Below, in pieces: positions 1-8,576 of a stretch of 64,000 bases of DNA. Each line of letters starts with the position of its first letter. Position 1 is the first letter of the stretch. The translations under genes were made by a program, and so were the position numbers. The notes below the pieces were generated by a model that searched no databases, was not told the origin of the DNA, and saw nothing but the letters and a program-made list of their open reading frames with translations. The DNA comes from Beijerinckia mobilis (GTDB lineage: Bacteria > Pseudomonadota > Alphaproteobacteria > Rhizobiales > Beijerinckiaceae): the NCBI RefSeq assembly GCF_000745425.1, contig NZ_JQJH01000023.1, positions 1 to 64,000 of the forward strand, given 5' to 3'.

Positions 1-265
1 CGACACCTTCGGTCTCATTCAAGGCTTCGAGCAGCGTTTCCCACAATCCAGCCAGCGTCCAGCGCCGAAACTGGCGATAAACTGATGACCATTTGCCGAA
101 ATGCTCGTGCAAATCGCGCCATTGCACGCCCGTGCGGGAAATCCAGAAAATACCATCAAGAACAAGGCGATGGTCCTTCGCGCGTCGCCCGCTATGCGGC
201 CCGCGCCGCGTCACGAACGGCTCAAGACAGGCCCATTCTTCATCCGACATCAGCCCACGAATCAA
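1..265 (-). CDS. IS5-family transposase, N-terminal part (partial)
   Basis: The minus strand translates as an IS5/IS427-type transposase N-terminus with the patterns MSDEEWACLEPFV, GRRAKDHRLVLDGIFW and RTGVQWRDLHEHFGKWSSVY, which are typical of the DUF4096 head of these enzymes. The frame stays open to the window edge, so the DDE catalytic core is not visible. A TTG at 265 has an AGGAGG five bases upstream and is preferred as start. The ATG at 250 is an alternative without well-spaced Shine-Dalgarno sequence. The product would catalyse transposition of its own element. Confidence 0.8.
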   Translation of the reverse strand, partial: MIRGLMSDEEWACLEPFVTRRGPHSGRRAKDHRLVLDGIFWISRTGVQWRDLHEHFGKWSSVYRQFRRWTLAGLWETLLEALNETEGV

Positions 266-337
266 AGTCGCCTCCTTCTGAAAGCGACTTTGAATCAGAA
301 CCTTCGCAACTTGGGAATCCTATTCGTCAACAGGACC
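1..337 (-). mobile_element. IS5-family insertion sequence (IS427-like), cut by the window edge
   Basis: This is one end of an insertion sequence read on the minus strand. It carries the 5' part of a transposase. The likely element terminus on the minus strand begins GGTCCTGTTGACGAATAG (outer edge at 337) and is preceded by TTA, which fits the TA or TNA target of IS427-type IS5 elements. The other end lies outside the window, so completeness cannot be judged. It directly abuts the 3' end of the ATPase gene that follows. Confidence 0.75.
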
Positions 338-353
338 TAATGATGTCGGCGGG

Positions 354-1856
354 CTACGAAAGCTTTGGCGCTAATAGCTGCATTATATCATTTTCGTTTT
401 TGTTGAAGTACTCCTTGGCGAAGAACGTGCACAAATCTCTCTCTGTTTGTTCAAGGCTTTTGCCGGTGACCGATGCAATATCTCTACACACATCCTTAAA
501 GATTTTTTTTGAAGTACTACGAAGCTTTTCTCCAACGAGCCCGATCAATTCCTGCAAGAAGTGTTGAGGTAAAACAATTCGATTGTCGCAGAAATGACTA
601 CGCAATGCTACTTGTGCATTATTTCGCTCGTCGCACAGATAACTTATTATGCCTTCCTCAGGCGTCCAGGGTAGGTAAGCGATTTTGCTGCCAAGACTAT
701 TAATTTTTTCAAGTAGTTTGTGATCTCTATCTTTGGTCAACCTTGGTATTGTTTCATCTTTTACGTCTTTATCAAGTAAGGCAAAGCATTTTGTTTCGCT
801 TGGTAATATTGTATTGTGCCGGGAGAGGAATTGGATTACTTGGTGAAACCCGCCAATGGGGATAATCTGTACTACTGGAAATAAATTTTGGTCAGAAAAC
901 TTCTTCTGCATCACAAGTTTTATAAGAGGCTCTGTAATGGCTTTCGCGATTTCATCCTCGACATATAACACTACGTCTGGCGCTCGTTCTTCCCCTAGCG
1001 TGATATTTCCAAGCGCGTAAGTGGGAAAGCAACCGGTAATGGAGTTTACAATTCCATTGTCATCCCTTTGCAAAAATATAATTTGTTTTCTGGGTACTCC
1101 CTTTATCAAGCTTACGGAATGTGTTGAGAATATAATGGTCAATTCCTTGTCTTTTGCTATATAAACAAGATATTTATATAATTGTATTTGAGCGCGGGGG
1201 TGAAGTGCCATTTCTAGCTCATCAATTAATACTAATGAATTATGTTGGCATGCTTGAAGTGATTTAATCAATTTTAAAATACAAAGTTCACCTAGACTAA
1301 ATTGTTTTTCCGAGTGATATTGATCGGGTTGATGGTTTACTTGAAGCATAAACGCTTCATTGCTGACGCCGGTGGTTAAATTGATTACTTTTAGTTCATT
1401 AAATTTATTAGTATCGAAAATTTCGTTGGCTATTTTAATGAGATCTGCATTCGCTTTTTTTACACGCCTCGGTGCGAAATCATCCGGCCGTGGAGTTATT
1501 CGATCGGCGTTAGCGCCGATGTAAATTATGTCGGGGTAGCCAAAGTTACTTAATAGATGACTATTGCGGCGAGGCTGTGGTGTCCATCGTGCGCCACGAT
1601 ACGCGTATTCGACTGTGGCTCCTTCAATCTCATAGGTGATGCTCGCTTGCCCATAATCGTCAAGTACTTTAGATTTGAGAGAAGCTGGGAAGTGAAGAGA
1701 GAATGCTTGTGAGTTCCCAATTCGCCGTAGGCATGCCAGTAGCGATGTTTTGCCTGCACCGTTCCCGGCGGTTAATAACCAAACCCCTGGTCCAGGTAGA
1801 TTGAAGTCCAATTGTTTTATATTTCGTAGATTTTTTATATGAATTGTGCCGGGCAT
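354..1856 (-). CDS. OLD-like AAA ATPase with TOPRIM-like C-terminus (putative defence protein)
   Basis: This 500-residue protein has an ABC/SMC-like ATPase head: Walker A GNGAGKTS at residues 31-38, a signature-like FSLGE at 186-190, Walker B LVLIDE at 208-213 and an H-loop STHS at 244-247. After the ATPase comes a segment with VLYVEDE (acidic residue near 300) and CFALLDKDVKD (acids near 362-364), the spacing expected of the TOPRIM nuclease part of OLD-family proteins. OLD-like ATPases act as nucleases in phage defence (P2 Old, GajA of Gabija). That this one does so is inference. The gene is clearly more AT-rich than its neighbours and sits between an insertion sequence and tyrS, which suggests horizontal acquisition. 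No partner such as a GajB-type UvrD helicase or an HNH gene is visible, though one could have been lost on the insertion-sequence side. A PARIS- or Septu-type ATPase is the main alternative. Confidence 0.7.
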   Translation of the reverse strand: MPGTIHIKNLRNIKQLDFNLPGPGVWLLTAGNGAGKTSLLACLRRIGNSQAFSLHFPASLKSKVLDDYGQASITYEIEGATVEYAYRGARWTPQPRRNSHLLSNFGYPDIIYIGANADRITPRPDDFAPRRVKKANADLIKIANEIFDTNKFNELKVINLTTGVSNEAFMLQVNHQPDQYHSEKQFSLGELCILKLIKSLQACQHNSLVLIDELEMALHPRAQIQLYKYLVYIAKDKELTIIFSTHSVSLIKGVPRKQIIFLQRDDNGIVNSITGCFPTYALGNITLGEERAPDVVLYVEDEIAKAITEPLIKLVMQKKFSDQNLFPVVQIIPIGGFHQVIQFLSRHNTILPSETKCFALLDKDVKDETIPRLTKDRDHKLLEKINSLGSKIAYLPWTPEEGIISYLCDERNNAQVALRSHFCDNRIVLPQHFLQELIGLVGEKLRSTSKKIFKDVCRDIASVTGKSLEQTERDLCTFFAKEYFNKNENDIMQLLAPKLS

Positions 1857-2133
1857 TGTAAATACATCTCTAGCTTTGAGCTACATTACCTAGTGAGATT
1901 TCACTCATGCTTTAATGGAGATAGGTGTTGCTATTGCATGGTTCACTATAGAGTTTTGTGTATGAAATAGTGAGGTGACAATCTGTCATTGCTTCTCCGA
2001 AAATCTATTGGCCTTTTTTGTAAATTATTGTGTGCTGAATCAAAAAAAATTAGAGCAAGGTAACTGTCGTTAAAAGAAATCATGTGGCGCTTGAGGCAAC
2101 CCAAATACGCGGAGGAATTGGTATCGCCGTACC
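1857..2133. other. AT-rich intergenic stretch between the ATPase gene and tyrS
   Basis: About 280 bases of AT-rich sequence contain no convincing gene. It would hold the promoter of the ATPase gene. The change back to GC-rich sequence near 2100, just before the tyrS stop codon, marks the probable right border of the acquired segment. I see no direct repeat or tRNA fragment that would define an attachment site. Confidence 0.4.
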
Positions 2134-3399
2134 TCACCCCTCTGCCAGCCGAAGCAACACATGCTTCTTCTTGCCCAGTGACAATTTCGCGCCGGCCTCG
2201 ATCGCCTCGATCGTTATCAAAGCCTTCTCATCGCTGATCTGTTCATCATTGAGCTTGAGGCCACCGCCTTTGATCTGACGGCGGGCTTCGCCCGTCGAGG
2301 CGACGAGGCCGGCCTTGACGAAGGCGGCCAGCACGCCCAGCCCTTCGGCGGGGATTTCATTGGCTTGCAGAATGAGGCTTGGGAGGCTCGCCGCCACCAC
2401 ACCTTCCTCAAAAGTCTGGCGGGCGGTTTCGGCTGCGCGCTCCGCTGCTGCACGGCCATGCACCATGGCTGTGGCTTCCGTCGCGAGGATTTTCTTCGCC
2501 TCGTTGATTTCTGCATCCTGCAGCGCCGCGAGCCGGTCGATTTCCTCCATCGGCAATTCGGTGAAGAGCTTCAGGAACCGCGCGACATCGCTATCCTCGC
2601 AATTGCGCCAGAATTGCCAATATTCGAAGACCGGCAGCATGGTTTCGCTGAGCCAGATGGCGCCCTTGGCGGTCTTGCCCATTTTGGCGCCGGAGGCGGT
2701 AGTGAGCAGCGGTGAGGTCAGGGCGTAGAGCTGCGGCGTGCCCATGCGGCGGCCGAGATCGATGCCGGTGACGATATTGCCCCATTGATCGGAACCGCCC
2801 ATCTGCAGCACGCAGCCATAACGCCGGTTGAGCTCCACATAATCATAGGCCTGGCAGCACATGTAATTGAATTCGAGGAAGGACAATTCATGCTCGCGTT
2901 CGAGCCGCAGCTTGACGGAATCCATCGACAACATGCGGTTGACGGAGAAATGTTTGCCGACATCGCGCAGGAAATCGATGTAATGAAGCTTCGTCAGCCA
3001 ATCGGCATTATCCGCCATCAAGGCGTCGGTCTTGCCCTCGCCGAATTGCACGAATTGCGCGAAAACCTGTTTGATGCCCTGTTTATTGGCCTCGATCTCT
3101 TCGAGCGAGAGGATTTTGCGGCTTTCATCCTTGCCGGAAGGATCGCCGACCCGCGTCGTGCCGCCGCCCATGAGCACGATCGGCTTGCCGCCGGTTTTTT
3201 GCAGCCAGCGCAGCATCATGATCTGCACCAGCGAACCCACATGCAGCGATGGCGCTGTGCAATCGAAACCGATATAGGCGGTGAGGTCTCCGCTCTTGGC
3301 CTTGGCATCGAGCCCGGCGAGATCGGAACATTGATGCAGATAGCCGCGCTCCGTAAGAATACGGAGAAAATCGGATGTGGGCTGAAAATCCTCGGACAC
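2134..3399 (-). CDS. tyrS: Tyrosyl-tRNA synthetase
   Basis: This cytoplasmic class I aminoacyl-tRNA synthetase charges tRNA-Tyr with tyrosine. With the GTG start at 3399 it has 421 residues, the usual bacterial length. The HIGH motif appears as HVGS at 53-56 and the KMSKS motif as KMGKT at 239-243. The tyrosine-site segment [10 protein letters not shown] lies near 199-208. The C-terminus carries an S4-like RNA-binding domain (the segment with [16 protein letters not shown]). The GTG has an AGGA about 8 bases upstream. A TTG at 3423 would add eight residues and has no better ribosome site. The gene is divergent from anmK with a gap of under 100 bases, a conserved arrangement in related bacteria. 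Confidence 0.97.
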   Translation of the reverse strand: MSEDFQPTSDFLRILTERGYLHQCSDLAGLDAKAKSGDLTAYIGFDCTAPSLHVGSLVQIMMLRWLQKTGGKPIVLMGGGTTRVGDPSGKDESRKILSLEEIEANKQGIKQVFAQFVQFGEGKTDALMADNADWLTKLHYIDFLRDVGKHFSVNRMLSMDSVKLRLEREHELSFLEFNYMCCQAYDYVELNRRYGCVLQMGGSDQWGNIVTGIDLGRRMGTPQLYALTSPLLTTASGAKMGKTAKGAIWLSETMLPVFEYWQFWRNCEDSDVARFLKLFTELPMEEIDRLAALQDAEINEAKKILATEATAMVHGRAAAERAAETARQTFEEGVVAASLPSLILQANEIPAEGLGVLAAFVKAGLVASTGEARRQIKGGGLKLNDEQISDEKALITIEAIEAGAKLSLGKKKHVLLRLAEG

Positions 3400-3485
3400 G
3401 GCTTTTCCTGCTTCGTAAAGCAAAATGAAACTTTTGCGGTCTAATCCCGGCGGATTGGCCGAGTGGGACGCAAATTCGGGGCAAA

Positions 3486-4694
3486 ATGGACGCGGGCAGC
3501 CTTAACGCCCCCTCTGCGGAGGGTCAACGACAAAGGTTTGGGGCTGGAGATGAGGACGGCGGCGGTCTGACCGGCGCGATCGGCCTGATGAGCGGCACCT
3601 CTCTCGATGGCATCGACATCGCCTATATCGAAACCGATGGCGAGGCGCGCATCCGGCGCGGACCGCGTGCCTTCACGCCCTATAGTGAAGAGGAACGCGC
3701 ACTCCTGCGGGCGGCGCTGGAGGATGCCGCGAGCCTGATCGGTTCCGCTGCGGCGCGCATGGAACGGCCGGGCCGCCTCGCCGAGGCGGAAGCCATGCTG
3801 AATGCGCGGCATGTGGCGGCGGTCAAGGCCTTTCTCATCAGCAGGCCGATGGCCGGCAAAACAATCGGCCTCATCGGCTTTCACGGCCAGACGGTGCTGC
3901 ACCGGCCGGAGAGCGGCCTGACCGTGCAATTGGGCGATGGCGCGGCGCTGGCCCGCGCGCTGAACCTGCCGGTCGCCTATGATTTCCGGCAGGCGGATGT
4001 GGCGAGTGGCGGGGAGGGCGCGCCGCTTGTCCCAATCTACCATCAGGCGCTGGCGCGCGCGGCGGGCCTCGCGCAACCCCTGCTTGTCATCAATATCGGC
4101 GGGGTCGCCAATATCACTTATATTGATGGCGATGCGGAATTGATCGCCTGTGATTGCGGCCCCGGCAATGCGCTGATCGACGATCTGATGCGCGAACGCC
4201 AGGGCATCGCCATGGACAAGGATGGGGCAGCCGCCGCGCAGGGCAGGGTCGATGACGAGCGTCTGGCGGATTTGCTGGCGCATCCGTTCTTTCAGGTGCG
4301 GCCACCGAAATCGCTCGACCGCAACGCCTTTTCCCGCGCGCCACTCGAAGGGTTGGGCACCGAGGATGCGGCCGCGACCCTCACTGCTTTCACCGCCTCC
4401 GGCATTGCCAGCGTTCTGCCATTTCTGCCCCGGATGCCGCAACGGGCGATCGTCTGCGGCGGCGGCGCGCGCAATCCGACGCTGATGGCCATGCTGCGTG
4501 ATAAACTCGGATGTCCGGTCGAAAGCGCCGACAGTCTCGGCTGGTCGGTCGATGCGATGGAGGCTCAGGCTTTCGCCTATCTCGCCGTGCGCTGCAGGGC
4601 ACATCTGCCGATCACCTTTCCGCTGACAACGGGAGTGAAGAAACCGCTGGCGGGCGGTGTCATCGCCGAGCCCGCCGTCGCCACCTCCGGCTGA
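3486..4694 (+). CDS. anmK: Anhydro-N-acetylmuramic acid kinase
   Basis: AnmK cleaves and phosphorylates 1,6-anhydro-MurNAc to MurNAc-6-phosphate in cytoplasmic peptidoglycan recycling. The sequence carries the family hallmark [15 protein letters not shown] (about residues 33-47), the [11 protein letters not shown] segment and the glycine-rich [11 protein letters not shown] near the C-terminus. The 402-residue frame begins with about 30 residues of low-conservation sequence, so the true start could be slightly downstream, but no better in-frame start with a ribosome site is evident. It converges with the next gene, their stops being only about 6 bases apart. Confidence 0.95.
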   Translation: MDAGSLNAPSAEGQRQRFGAGDEDGGGLTGAIGLMSGTSLDGIDIAYIETDGEARIRRGPRAFTPYSEEERALLRAALEDAASLIGSAAARMERPGRLAEAEAMLNARHVAAVKAFLISRPMAGKTIGLIGFHGQTVLHRPESGLTVQLGDGAALARALNLPVAYDFRQADVASGGEGAPLVPIYHQALARAAGLAQPLLVINIGGVANITYIDGDAELIACDCGPGNALIDDLMRERQGIAMDKDGAAAAQGRVDDERLADLLAHPFFQVRPPKSLDRNAFSRAPLEGLGTEDAAATLTAFTASGIASVLPFLPRMPQRAIVCGGGARNPTLMAMLRDKLGCPVESADSLGWSVDAMEAQAFAYLAVRCRAHLPITFPLTTGVKKPLAGGVIAEPAVATSG

Positions 4695-4700
4695 AAATAT

Positions 4701-5144
4701 TCACGAACCGTCTTTCGGATCCACCTCGAAGCGTAGGATGCGCGCCGTCGCCGGATCGAGGTGGCAAAGATAGTGGAAAGCCTTCCACGCGATCGCATGG
4801 CCCTTAAGGCGAAAGGATCCTTCGCCCCGCAAAAGCGAGGGGGTTTCGAGGATTTGTGTGTGTGGATCGACATCGCGCAGGAAGAAATGATTGCCGTCGG
4901 CACCGAGTCTGGCGAGCACCGGCCTGGCCGCCGGCCGGCATAGAAATTCGGCCACCTGCCAAGCGATGGGTTGTGTCTGGGCAAGCTGGCGCTCGCGTGG
5001 ATCATGGATACGGGCAATGGCGCGATCGATCGCCTTTTGCTCGGCTGGCGAAAGTGTCTGCGCCGCCGCCGAAGACAGCAATGGGCCGAGGAGAACCAGC
5101 GCCGAACACAGTCCGAGGCGACGCAAGGGTCGAGTCTTTGTCAT
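4701..5144 (-). CDS. Small secreted protein, DUF930-like
   Basis: This 147-residue protein begins with a clear signal peptide (MTKTRPLRRLGLCSALVLLG, cleavage after SSAAAQ), so it is probably periplasmic. The start at 5144 is favoured by GAGGAG just upstream. The mature part begins LSPAEQKAIDRAIARIHDPR and ends with a region containing GSFRLKGHAIAWKAFHYLC. From memory the C-terminal pattern resembles the Rhizobiales family DUF930, but this is tentative. Its function is unknown. It converges on anmK and is divergent from the secreted protein gene to its right. Confidence 0.75.
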   Translation of the reverse strand: MTKTRPLRRLGLCSALVLLGPLLSSAAAQTLSPAEQKAIDRAIARIHDPRERQLAQTQPIAWQVAEFLCRPAARPVLARLGADGNHFFLRDVDPHTQILETPSLLRGEGSFRLKGHAIAWKAFHYLCHLDPATARILRFEVDPKDGS

Positions 5145-5351
5145 GGCCTGCTCCTCAAACATATGGTGTGGGAAGGGGTAGGGCATCTTTCCAGCCGGGG
5201 AAGAAGAAATGCGGATCGTGGCTTCGTGCCGAACCGCGGTGATTCCCGTGATCGACCGGGCCGGCAAACGTTGTCGGTAAGCGTAAGCGTGTCAACAATC
5301 CTTCATCGGGCCTTGGTAGAGGCAGGCGACCTGCCGAATGTGGCGGGATAT

Positions 5352-7031
5352 ATGGAATCGCCCATGCAGACCGCCCGCCACCCGATCTTTTTCCCGTCTT
5401 TCCGCTCCCTGCCTTCCCTGCATTCCACCCTGATGATGGCCTTGCTGGCCGGCACCTCAGGCCAGGTTTTCGCGGAGCCTTTCGCTTTCCAGCCCCCCGT
5501 GCCGTTTCTTCCCGGCAATCTCGTCCTGAGCCGCGCCGTCTATGACAATCGCGCGGATAATGTGACGGTTGGAACGATCCTGCCGCCGAATTGCGCAAGC
5601 ACGCAGGCCGGTTGTAGCGGCGCCAGCGGCGCCACCAATGACGGTACCTATCCCGCCGTCTGGAACAATGTCCTCTATGATTCCGCTTTCGGCATTACGG
5701 CGAAAATCTATCTCGACCAGGTGACGCCGCTCGGCCGCACGCTGTCGACGCTGGAAGTGCCGCATGGCGTTTCCCAGAACGGTGCCACGAAAGGTCTCGT
5801 GACGAGCTTCAGCTCGAAATCCGAGCTGGCGCTGCATTTGTCTGACGACAAGCACTATCTGACATTCATGGGCTATGCCGCCCCGGTGAATGCGATCGAC
5901 GCTTCCAATTCGAATACGCCTGCCGCCCCGGATCCGACCAATCCCGATGGTCAGAGTTTCTACCGCGCGGTGGCGCGCGTCGATGCTCTCGGCCAGTTTC
6001 GCTTCACCAAAACCAATGCCTATAGCGGCAATAATGGACGCGCGGCCATTCGCGCCGATATGAACGGCAAGCCCGTCTATTTCACGGTCGGCAATGCGGG
6101 CAATGGCGCCAATCCGCAGCCGAATGGCGTGATCATCGGCACGGGTGTCCAATGGATTGATGCCGCCACAAGCGAGCAGGATCCCGGAACGCCGACACCG
6201 GCCGCGAGCTTCTCGATCACGCAGCTCGGATACAAGGCCGATAAGATCGGCAAGGATGACAATTATCGCGAGCTGACGATCTTCAACAATGTTCTGTATG
6301 TGACGAAGGGCAGCGGCGGCAACGGCGTCAATACCGTCTATTTCGTCGATACGACTGGTACCGCCTGCCCGAATGGCATGGGTCTGCCGTCGCCTTCCGC
6401 GAAACTGCCGTCGGCACCGCTTTCCTATGACGCATCCACCTTGCAGAGCAAGGGCCTGCCGACCAATATGTGTATCCTTGCGGGCTTCCCCTCGACGCCG
6501 AACAAAAGCGCGAAAACGCTCGTCTATCCGCATGCGCTCTGGTTTGCCGACGCCAATACATTGTATGTGGCCGATCAGGGTGATGGCTATACGGATGCCG
6601 CCGATCTCTATACCCATGCCGCCGCGCAGACGAGCGCCGGGCTTCAGAAATGGATATTCGACGCTGCTGCCAAGCAATGGACCCTTGCCTATACGCTGCA
6701 GGCCGGGCTTGATCTTGGCGTGTCCTATCAGGTCCGTGGCTATCCCGAGGGGACCAATGCCGCGACGGGACTGCCCTGGGCGCCAGCGACGGATGGCTTG
6801 CGGAACTTCACCGGACGCGTTGCGCCCGATGGCACTGTGACGCTTTGGGCGGTGACTGCCACCATCAGCGGCAATGGCGATGTGGGGGCCGACCCCAACA
6901 AGCTGGTGATGGTCCGCGATATTCTGAAGAACACCAATCCGGCAGTCGCCGCGCGTGAGTCCTTCGTGACTTTGCGCCGAGCCGCCTTTGGCGAGGTGTT
7001 GCGCGGCATTGCCTTCACGCCCGGCAGCTGA
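5352..7031 (+). CDS. Secreted protein of unknown function (559 aa)
   Basis: An N-terminal signal sequence (hydrophobic MMALLAGTSGQVFA near residues 27-40 from the ATG at 5352) is followed by a long soluble region rich in Gly, Asn, Thr and Asp. Segments such as RELTIFNNVLYVTKGSGGNG and ALWFADANTLYVADQGDG recur at intervals and read like beta-propeller blades, so an extracellular or periplasmic beta-propeller fold is a reasonable guess. Cysteines occur in pairs (near CASTQAGC and later), which suits disulfides outside the cytoplasm. I recognise no catalytic motif. An in-frame ATG at 5364 is an alternative start. The gene is divergent from the small secreted DUF930-like gene and followed by a hairpin terminator. 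Confidence 0.8.
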   Translation: MESPMQTARHPIFFPSFRSLPSLHSTLMMALLAGTSGQVFAEPFAFQPPVPFLPGNLVLSRAVYDNRADNVTVGTILPPNCASTQAGCSGASGATNDGTYPAVWNNVLYDSAFGITAKIYLDQVTPLGRTLSTLEVPHGVSQNGATKGLVTSFSSKSELALHLSDDKHYLTFMGYAAPVNAIDASNSNTPAAPDPTNPDGQSFYRAVARVDALGQFRFTKTNAYSGNNGRAAIRADMNGKPVYFTVGNAGNGANPQPNGVIIGTGVQWIDAATSEQDPGTPTPAASFSITQLGYKADKIGKDDNYRELTIFNNVLYVTKGSGGNGVNTVYFVDTTGTACPNGMGLPSPSAKLPSAPLSYDASTLQSKGLPTNMCILAGFPSTPNKSAKTLVYPHALWFADANTLYVADQGDGYTDAADLYTHAAAQTSAGLQKWIFDAAAKQWTLAYTLQAGLDLGVSYQVRGYPEGTNAATGLPWAPATDGLRNFTGRVAPDGTVTLWAVTATISGNGDVGADPNKLVMVRDILKNTNPAVAARESFVTLRRAAFGEVLRGIAFTPGS

Positions 7032-7088
7032 AACGGCGGCGTGATCGCGCCGCCTTCTCTTACTGAAATGAGATGTTTGAACTTCGAG

Positions 7089-7108
7089 CGGACGCCATCG
7101 GGCGTCCG
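7089..7108 (+). terminator. Stem-loop between convergent genes
   Basis: A perfect 8-bp stem (CGGACGCC / GGCGTCCG) with a 4-base loop is followed by TTTC on the plus strand. It lies 58 bases after the stop of the 559-residue secreted protein and just before the stop of the convergent hydrolase, so it probably ends transcription of the former. The T-run is short. Confidence 0.6.
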
Positions 7109-7122
7109 TTTCGCCTTGGCTA

Positions 7123-7809
7123 TTATTGGCCGGCCGGTTCGGCCCGTGCAGGCGTCGGCAGGCGCGGCGGATTGCCGAGGCGGCGGTCAAGATAGGCCCC
7201 AACCTTGCCGATCAAATCCTCGACGCAATTTTCAAAGAAATGATTGGCACCGGGCACGACCTCATGCTCGATGACGATGCCCTTCTGCGTCTTCAGTTTC
7301 TCGATGAGGCCCATCACTTCCTTCAGCGGCGCGACGCGATCCTGATCGCCATGGACGAACAGGCCGGAGGAGGGGCAGGGGGCGAGGAAGGAGAAATCAA
7401 ATCTGTTCGCGGGGGGCGCGATGGAGATGAAGCCTTCGATCTCCGGACGCCGCATCAAAAGCTGCATGCCGATCCATGAGCCGAAGGAGATGCCGGCGAT
7501 CCAGCAGGCGCGGGCATCGGGATTGATGCTTTGCACCCAGTCGAGCGCGGCGGCGGCATCCGACAATTCGCCCTGGCCATGGTCGAAGCCGCCCTGACTG
7601 CGCCCGACGCCGCGAAAATTGAAACGCAACACGGAAAAGCCACGCTCGGCGAAAGCGTAGTAAAGATTATAGACGATCTGATTGTTCATCGTCCCGCCGA
7701 ATTGAGGATGCGGATGCAGCACGATGGCGATCGGCGCGCCGCGAATGGTCGAGGGATGAAAACGTCCTTCCAGGCGGCCGGCGGGACCGTTGAAGATGAC
7801 CTCAGGCAT
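7123..7809 (-). CDS. Alpha/beta hydrolase (dienelactone hydrolase-like)
   Basis: This 228-residue cytoplasmic hydrolase has the nucleophile elbow GISFGSWIG (GxSxG), an oxyanion-side LHPHPQFGGTMNN segment, the RFNFRGVGRSQG motif and a late HGDQDRVAP (acid) and GANHFFEN (histidine) to complete the Ser-Asp-His triad. This pattern matches the small CC_2331/YfhR-type alpha/beta hydrolases found across alphaproteobacteria. The substrate is unknown. The start at 7809 has GGAG six bases upstream. A longer frame to 7890 lacks a better site. Confidence 0.9.
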   Translation of the reverse strand: MPEVIFNGPAGRLEGRFHPSTIRGAPIAIVLHPHPQFGGTMNNQIVYNLYYAFAERGFSVLRFNFRGVGRSQGGFDHGQGELSDAAAALDWVQSINPDARACWIAGISFGSWIGMQLLMRRPEIEGFISIAPPANRFDFSFLAPCPSSGLFVHGDQDRVAPLKEVMGLIEKLKTQKGIVIEHEVVPGANHFFENCVEDLIGKVGAYLDRRLGNPPRLPTPARAEPAGQ

Positions 7810-8576
7810 TATTGCTCCATATTTCTCGACCGGGCCATAGATGGACCATGCCGCAAGACGCGCTGCGGCAAAACCCTGCCGATCGTCCACGCGGCTATCG
7901 ATGATGCCGATCAGGCACGAGGCCTGATGTTGACCCGCGGCATTTGCTCGCGGTTTCGCTCACGCTTCATGCCTGATCGCAGGAAGAAGGCTTTGGCGCC
8001 ATCAATCCATGGTTCTGGCACCAGCGTCGCGAGATCTCTTATCTCCTTGATCACGCTCGTACTCGGATCAAGCTCATTCTCAACCACGCGCGCCTGCCTT
8101 GCCCTATCGTCTTAGCTGCATCCTTTTGGCGGGTGCTTGACGCTCAAGGTTTAGAAAGAATAAAATTAGGTTTATCACGATCAAGGAAGTGTCCTGGCCG
8201 TAAACGGAAAATCCTGCGATGGACACTCCGGATCGGCAGACACAGAAACCTTTGCGAACGCTTTTAACACAAGCTCATAGCTGAATTGCAAGGTTTTTAG
8301 AAAGGGATTTCGAGCCTTGCCGTTTCAAGCCGCTCAAGTCGTCCTTACCAGGGCGGTCATGAGCCAAGTTATCATGTTCAAGCATCATGGCTTCATGGTT
8401 GGCAACGGCGGAGAGGGTCTTCGTTTGACGAATTCTTCCGGACGAACCCATTGAGAGACCTTCGATGACGCTCATATATACGAAAACGTGATGAATTGGG
8501 CTTATTGGGCTGTGAAGGACAGCTTGGTTACGTGGGGATGGATCGGCAAGATGGATAGGGGAGGCTGCCGGATTTA
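7810..8576. other. Long intergenic region upstream of the suf cluster
   Basis: About 770 bases contain no gene I would defend. A short minus-strand frame at 8275-8475 has no ribosome site or recognisable product. The region should carry the promoters of the hydrolase gene and of the suf cluster. A sigma-70-like promoter at 8137-8166 is annotated separately. The roughly 400 bases between it and the first desulfurase start would be an unusually long leader. Confidence 0.4.
8137..8166 (+). promoter_or_regulatory. Possible sigma-70-type promoter for the suf cluster
   Basis: TTGACG at 8137-8142 and TAAAAT at 8161-8166 are separated by 18 bases and match the -35 and -10 consensus well. A TTTAGAA heptamer lies in the spacer. 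This is the left half of the Irr iron-control element consensus, but the right half is poor. The distance of about 410 bases to the first coding start leaves the assignment uncertain. Confidence 0.3.

Noticed and set aside
3441-4604. Open frame of 387 codons on the minus strand
   Set aside because: It is antisense to anmK, which is recognised by strong family motifs.
5457-7202. Open frame of 581 codons on the minus strand
   Set aside because: It lies opposite the secreted protein gene, whose signal peptide and codon pattern mark the plus strand as coding.
8150-8166. Irr-type iron control element
   Set aside because: Only the left half TTTAGAA fits. The right half does not match TTCTAAA, so I left it as a remark under the promoter.
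8275-8475. Possible 66-residue protein on the minus strand upstream of the suf cluster
   Set aside because: There is no ribosome site, no family and no codon bias. The region is more likely regulatory.
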